Shown in pieces: positions 22,560 through 24,738 of a stretch of DNA of 24,738 nucleotides. How positions within the stretch are numbered: the stretch's first letter is position 1; every line of letters starts with the position of its first letter. Source of the stretch: JAWWPY01 sp964412845 (lineage in GTDB: Bacteria; Actinomycetota; Actinomycetes; Streptosporangiales; Streptosporangiaceae); contig CAYPQM010000101.1 of assembly GCA_964412845.1 (NCBI GenBank), positions 1 to 24,738 on the forward strand, given 5' to 3'. The notes beneath the pieces were generated by a model. That model ran no database searches and had not been told where the DNA came from. It worked only from the letters and a program-made list of their open reading frames with translations. The position numbers and the translations under genes were made by a program.

Positions 22560-23669
22560 TTAGCAGGCCGGCCCGGCGTGGGGCAGCGGGTAGGCGGGCG
22601 GGCGCTGCTCCCGGAAGGTGTCCAGGGGCGGGCGGGTGCTCTTGGCCTGGATGGCGTTGCGGCGCTCGAGCTCGGCCCAGTACACGGGGTCGAGGTAGAT
22701 GGCCGGGTCCGGCCATGCCGTCGTCAGATCCGCGGCCTGGCCGGCGTACAGCCCGGCGTCCGCCAGCTGCCCGAACGTCATGCCGCACCAGGAATTGACG
22801 AACTTGGGGGCCTGCCCGTTCACCGATGCCGTCGCGCCGGGCAGGATGTCACCGGCGCTGACCTGTCCGAGCCAGGTGCCCGCGGTCGGGATGACGGTGC
22901 CGCGGGGGCAGGCCGCGAGCCTGGGGAACACGCCGCCGGGATCGGTGGCCAGCGGGCTCAGGGGCACGATCACGTAGGCCCGGGCCCCGGTCTCCTGCTC
23001 GATGAGCCTGGTGATGGTCCGCCCGTGGGGCGCGTGGAGCAGGTGCATGCCGCCGTAGATCAGCAGCACCCGGCGCCCGCTGGCCAGCGACTGCCCGGCC
23101 AGCGACGCCGGGTAGAGGTTCCGCTGCGGGAAGGGGATCTGGTGGGCGCTGGTGACCGTGGACCAATCGAACGGCGGGTCGCCGGCCAGCACCCGGATCT
23201 TCCCGTCCGCGGGCAGGGTCCAGTTGACCGCCCGGACCCGCCGGTAGACCTGCTCGTAGACCGGGGAGTCGACGACGATGTTCGGGGACTGGGTGGTGTC
23301 GCGCCAGACCACGCGCAGGCCGGCGTTGCTGACGGGCTCGCCTGCGAGGATGAACTTGTCGAGGGTGTCCTGGTAGAAGGCGTTCCCGAACTCGACGATG
23401 ATGTCGCTGGCTGCCCCGTACAGCCGGGGATCGCTGAGCATCGTCAGCAGCAGGTCGTGGACCTCCTGGCCCGCGTGCGCGTCGCCGATGGCGACCACCC
23501 GGTGAGTCTGGAACGCCGCCAGGACCGCCTCGATGAGGCTGCTGCCGGGTGCGGCGGTGGCCGCCTGGGCGTCGTCAGGGGCAGTGAGCCCGGCCGCTGC
23601 GGCTGCCGTGCCGGCCGAGGCGGTCGGGGATCCGCGCCGGTCCGGCCCTGGCACGTGGAGTGCATTCAC
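22560..23669 (-). CDS. ChaN/erythromycin-esterase-like protein heading the ABC operon
   Basis: A 369-residue protein of a poorly studied actinobacterial family. After a low-complexity Ala/Thr-rich N-terminus (residues 15-45) the core starts with VVAIGDAHAGQEVHDLLLTM and DIIVEFGNAFYQDTLDKF, and later has LLIYGGMHLLH. The GDAH/EVHD and GGMH histidines and the acidic EFGN resemble the metal or active-site motifs of ChaN-like haem-binding and EreA-type esterase folds; this is fold-level similarity only. The N-terminus has an RR and an AQA-A-like site and might be a weak Tat or Sec signal. The GTG at 23669 has GAGGAG eight bases upstream. The frame is open far beyond, but that shadows the divergent kinase. 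First gene of the operon; 14 bases before the ATPase. Confidence 0.78.
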   Translation of the reverse strand: MNALHVPGPDRRGSPTASAGTAAAAAGLTAPDDAQAATAAPGSSLIEAVLAAFQTHRVVAIGDAHAGQEVHDLLLTMLSDPRLYGAASDIIVEFGNAFYQDTLDKFILAGEPVSNAGLRVVWRDTTQSPNIVVDSPVYEQVYRRVRAVNWTLPADGKIRVLAGDPPFDWSTVTSAHQIPFPQRNLYPASLAGQSLASGRRVLLIYGGMHLLHAPHGRTITRLIEQETGARAYVIVPLSPLATDPGGVFPRLAACPRGTVIPTAGTWLGQVSAGDILPGATASVNGQAPKFVNSWCGMTFGQLADAGLYAGQAADLTTAWPDPAIYLDPVYWAELERRNAIQAKSTRPPLDTFREQRPPAYPLPHAGPAC

Positions 23670-23802
23670 GGTGCGCTCCTCTTCTGTTTCCGCGAGCGGT
23701 GATCTTGTACGGGGAGGGGAAGGGAGACGTTCATGGGAAAGAAGGTGCCGCAGTCCGGGGGCGCGCCGCATCGGCCCGCGGACACATCTGCACGGTGCCG
23801 CG

Positions 23803-23834
23803 GTCTGCCTGCGGGCGTATGCCCGCGGGCAGAC
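23803..23834. promoter_or_regulatory. 14-bp inverted repeat between divergent genes
   Basis: GTCTGCCTGCGGGC (23803-23816) and GCCCGCGGGCAGAC (23821-23834) are reverse complements with a single mismatch, around the loop GTAT. It lies in the 231-base gap between the GTG of the esterase-like gene and the sensor kinase ATG. Position and symmetry fit an operator shared by both promoters; with no T-run and no gene ending here, a terminator is less likely. Confidence 0.6.
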
Positions 23835-23900
23835 GACCCGGCCCCGCGAGGCGGCTACGATCGCTGCCGTGAGCCATGACCTAGCAGGCTGGAGGCGCCT

Positions 23901-24738
23901 ATGATCATGTGGGCATTCCCGGTGCTCGGCTGCACCCTGCTGGCTTCCGCCCTCCTGCTGCGCCGCAGGCCGCTCACGGCGCTGGCCGTGCTGCTCGGCG
24001 GATCGGTGGCCAGCATGACGCTGCAGCCACCGGTACCGGCGAGCACCCTGCAGATCGTGGCCGCCTGCGCAGCGGGCCTCGAGCTCTGCTACATAGCGGC
24101 AACCCGCACCCGCAGAGTCTCGGTAACCGGCGTAGCCATGGCCGGCGCCGGCCTGCTGATCCTGCTCCTGGGAGTGCCCTATTCGGGCACGCACCGGGCC
24201 GGCATCGTGGCGCTGGCCGTAGCACCTGTCACGATCGCCGTACCCCTCGTCATGGTCATGGTCATTGCCTGGCTCATCGGAAACTCGATCCGGCAGGCAC
24301 ACACCCGGGCCGAACTGGTCCGCGCCCAGGCAGCCGCCCAGACCGCGATGGCGGAGCGGCTGCGGATCGCCCGCGAACTGCACGACATGGTGGCGCACAG
24401 CATCGGCATCATCGCTATCCAGGCAGGCTCGGGCCGCAGGGTCTTCGACGCCAGCCCCGGCGAGGCGTGCGACGCCCTGGCCGCCATCGAGGCCACCAGC
24501 CGGGAAACTCTGTCCGGACTGCGGCGGATGGTGACTGGGCTGCGGCGCGCCGACCCGGAACCCGGGCCGGGGCAGGCGCCGCTGGACCCGGCGCCCGGCC
24601 TGGCCGACGTCGACCGGCTGGCCGCCATGACCCTGGACGCGGGCGTGCAGGTCGAGGTGGACTGGCGCGGCAGCCGGGAGCCGCTCCCGGCCGACATCGA
24701 CCTGTCGGCGTTCCGCATCATCCAGGAGGCCGTCACCA
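23901..24738 (+). CDS. DesK/NarL-type sensor histidine kinase, partial
   Basis: Membrane-bound kinase cut by the right edge (279 codons seen). Four to five hydrophobic segments occupy residues 1-130 (VLGCTLLASALLL, ALAVLLGGSVASM, GVAMAGAGLLILLLG, APVTIAVPLVMVMVIAWLIG) with almost no external loop, so signals are likely sensed in the membrane. The HisKA_3 dimerisation helix follows with ERLRIARELHDMVAHSIGII; H161 is the phosphorylation site. The ATPase domain begins near 245 (IDLSAFRIIQEAVT, the N-box start). GGAGG at 23891-23895 is five bases before the ATG. The partner response regulator would lie beyond the window. Divergent from the ABC operon, a common arrangement for kinases controlling export systems. 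Confidence 0.93.
   Translation, partial: MIMWAFPVLGCTLLASALLLRRRPLTALAVLLGGSVASMTLQPPVPASTLQIVAACAAGLELCYIAATRTRRVSVTGVAMAGAGLLILLLGVPYSGTHRAGIVALAVAPVTIAVPLVMVMVIAWLIGNSIRQAHTRAELVRAQAAAQTAMAERLRIARELHDMVAHSIGIIAIQAGSGRRVFDASPGEACDALAAIEATSRETLSGLRRMVTGLRRADPEPGPGQAPLDPAPGLADVDRLAAMTLDAGVQVEVDWRGSREPLPADIDLSAFRIIQEAVT

Noticed and set aside
22560..24398. A 612-codon extension of the esterase-like gene
   Set aside because: The extra part runs antisense through the sensor kinase, and a GTG with a strong ribosome-binding site at 23669 fits the family start.
1..24738. CRISPR array, toxin-antitoxin or restriction genes
   Set aside because: No regularly spaced repeats and no proteins of those families were found on either strand.

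Overview
The window is high-GC DNA with actinobacterial protein families: large LuxR-type (LAL) regulators, ECF42-type sigma factor with a YCII partner, BldC, tandem universal-stress proteins and DesK-like kinases. Coding sequences use mostly G/C third positions, and GTG/TTG starts occur. A Streptosporangiales- or Streptomyces-like genome is the best guess; no ribosomal or other marker gene is present to decide.

Layout. (A) 1-9.0 kb is a mainly chromosomal, metabolic/regulatory stretch: the N-terminal half of a DHA2-type MFS exporter (1-861, -), a broken 3-methyladenine DNA glycosylase (912-1429, -), a truncated isochorismatase-like hydrolase (1422-1730, -), a small conserved protein (1781-2029, -), a large LAL regulator (2199-4862, +), an aldo/keto reductase (4983-5858, +), a short-chain dehydrogenase remnant (5907-6242, +), an intact alpha/beta hydrolase of the chloroperoxidase type (6248-7072, -) and an ECF42 sigma factor with its YCII-domain partner (7332-8944, -). 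(B) 9.2-17.1 kb is dominated by debris: an IS66-like transposase start, a histidine kinase with its middle deleted, one intact universal stress protein (9958-10800, -), the start of a serine recombinase with its helper ORF, and IS3, Tn554-like (tyrosine recombinase plus DUF6262), IS256 and IS110 remnants. Two bldC-like cassettes (12695-12907 + and 16809-17027 -) face each other across this debris. An anti-sigma ATPase with a degraded STAS gene in the same reading frame sits between them. (C) 17.1-18.9 kb is gene-poor; it holds a small secreted-protein pair and ends in the 3' half of a tRNA-Val, cut exactly at the anticodon loop, which looks like the attachment scar of an integrated element. 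A ~130-bp repeat beside it has a second copy 7470 bp to the left. (D) 19.0-24.7 kb is a well-preserved export module: a GTG-started ChaN/erythromycin-esterase-like protein, an ABC ATPase and two ABC-2 permeases in a tightly overlapping minus-strand operon, divergent from a DesK-type sensor kinase that runs off the right edge.

How the genes may work together. The divergent kinase plausibly controls the ABC operon. The LAL regulator is followed in the same direction by the aldo/keto reductase. ECF42 and YCII genes form a recurrent pair. No intact integrase, toxin or defence system was found. The most notable features are the inverted bldC cassettes with hairpin terminators, the tRNA attachment scar with its distant repeat, a permease carrying a large extracytoplasmic beta-rich domain, and repeated deletion scars inside otherwise recognisable genes.
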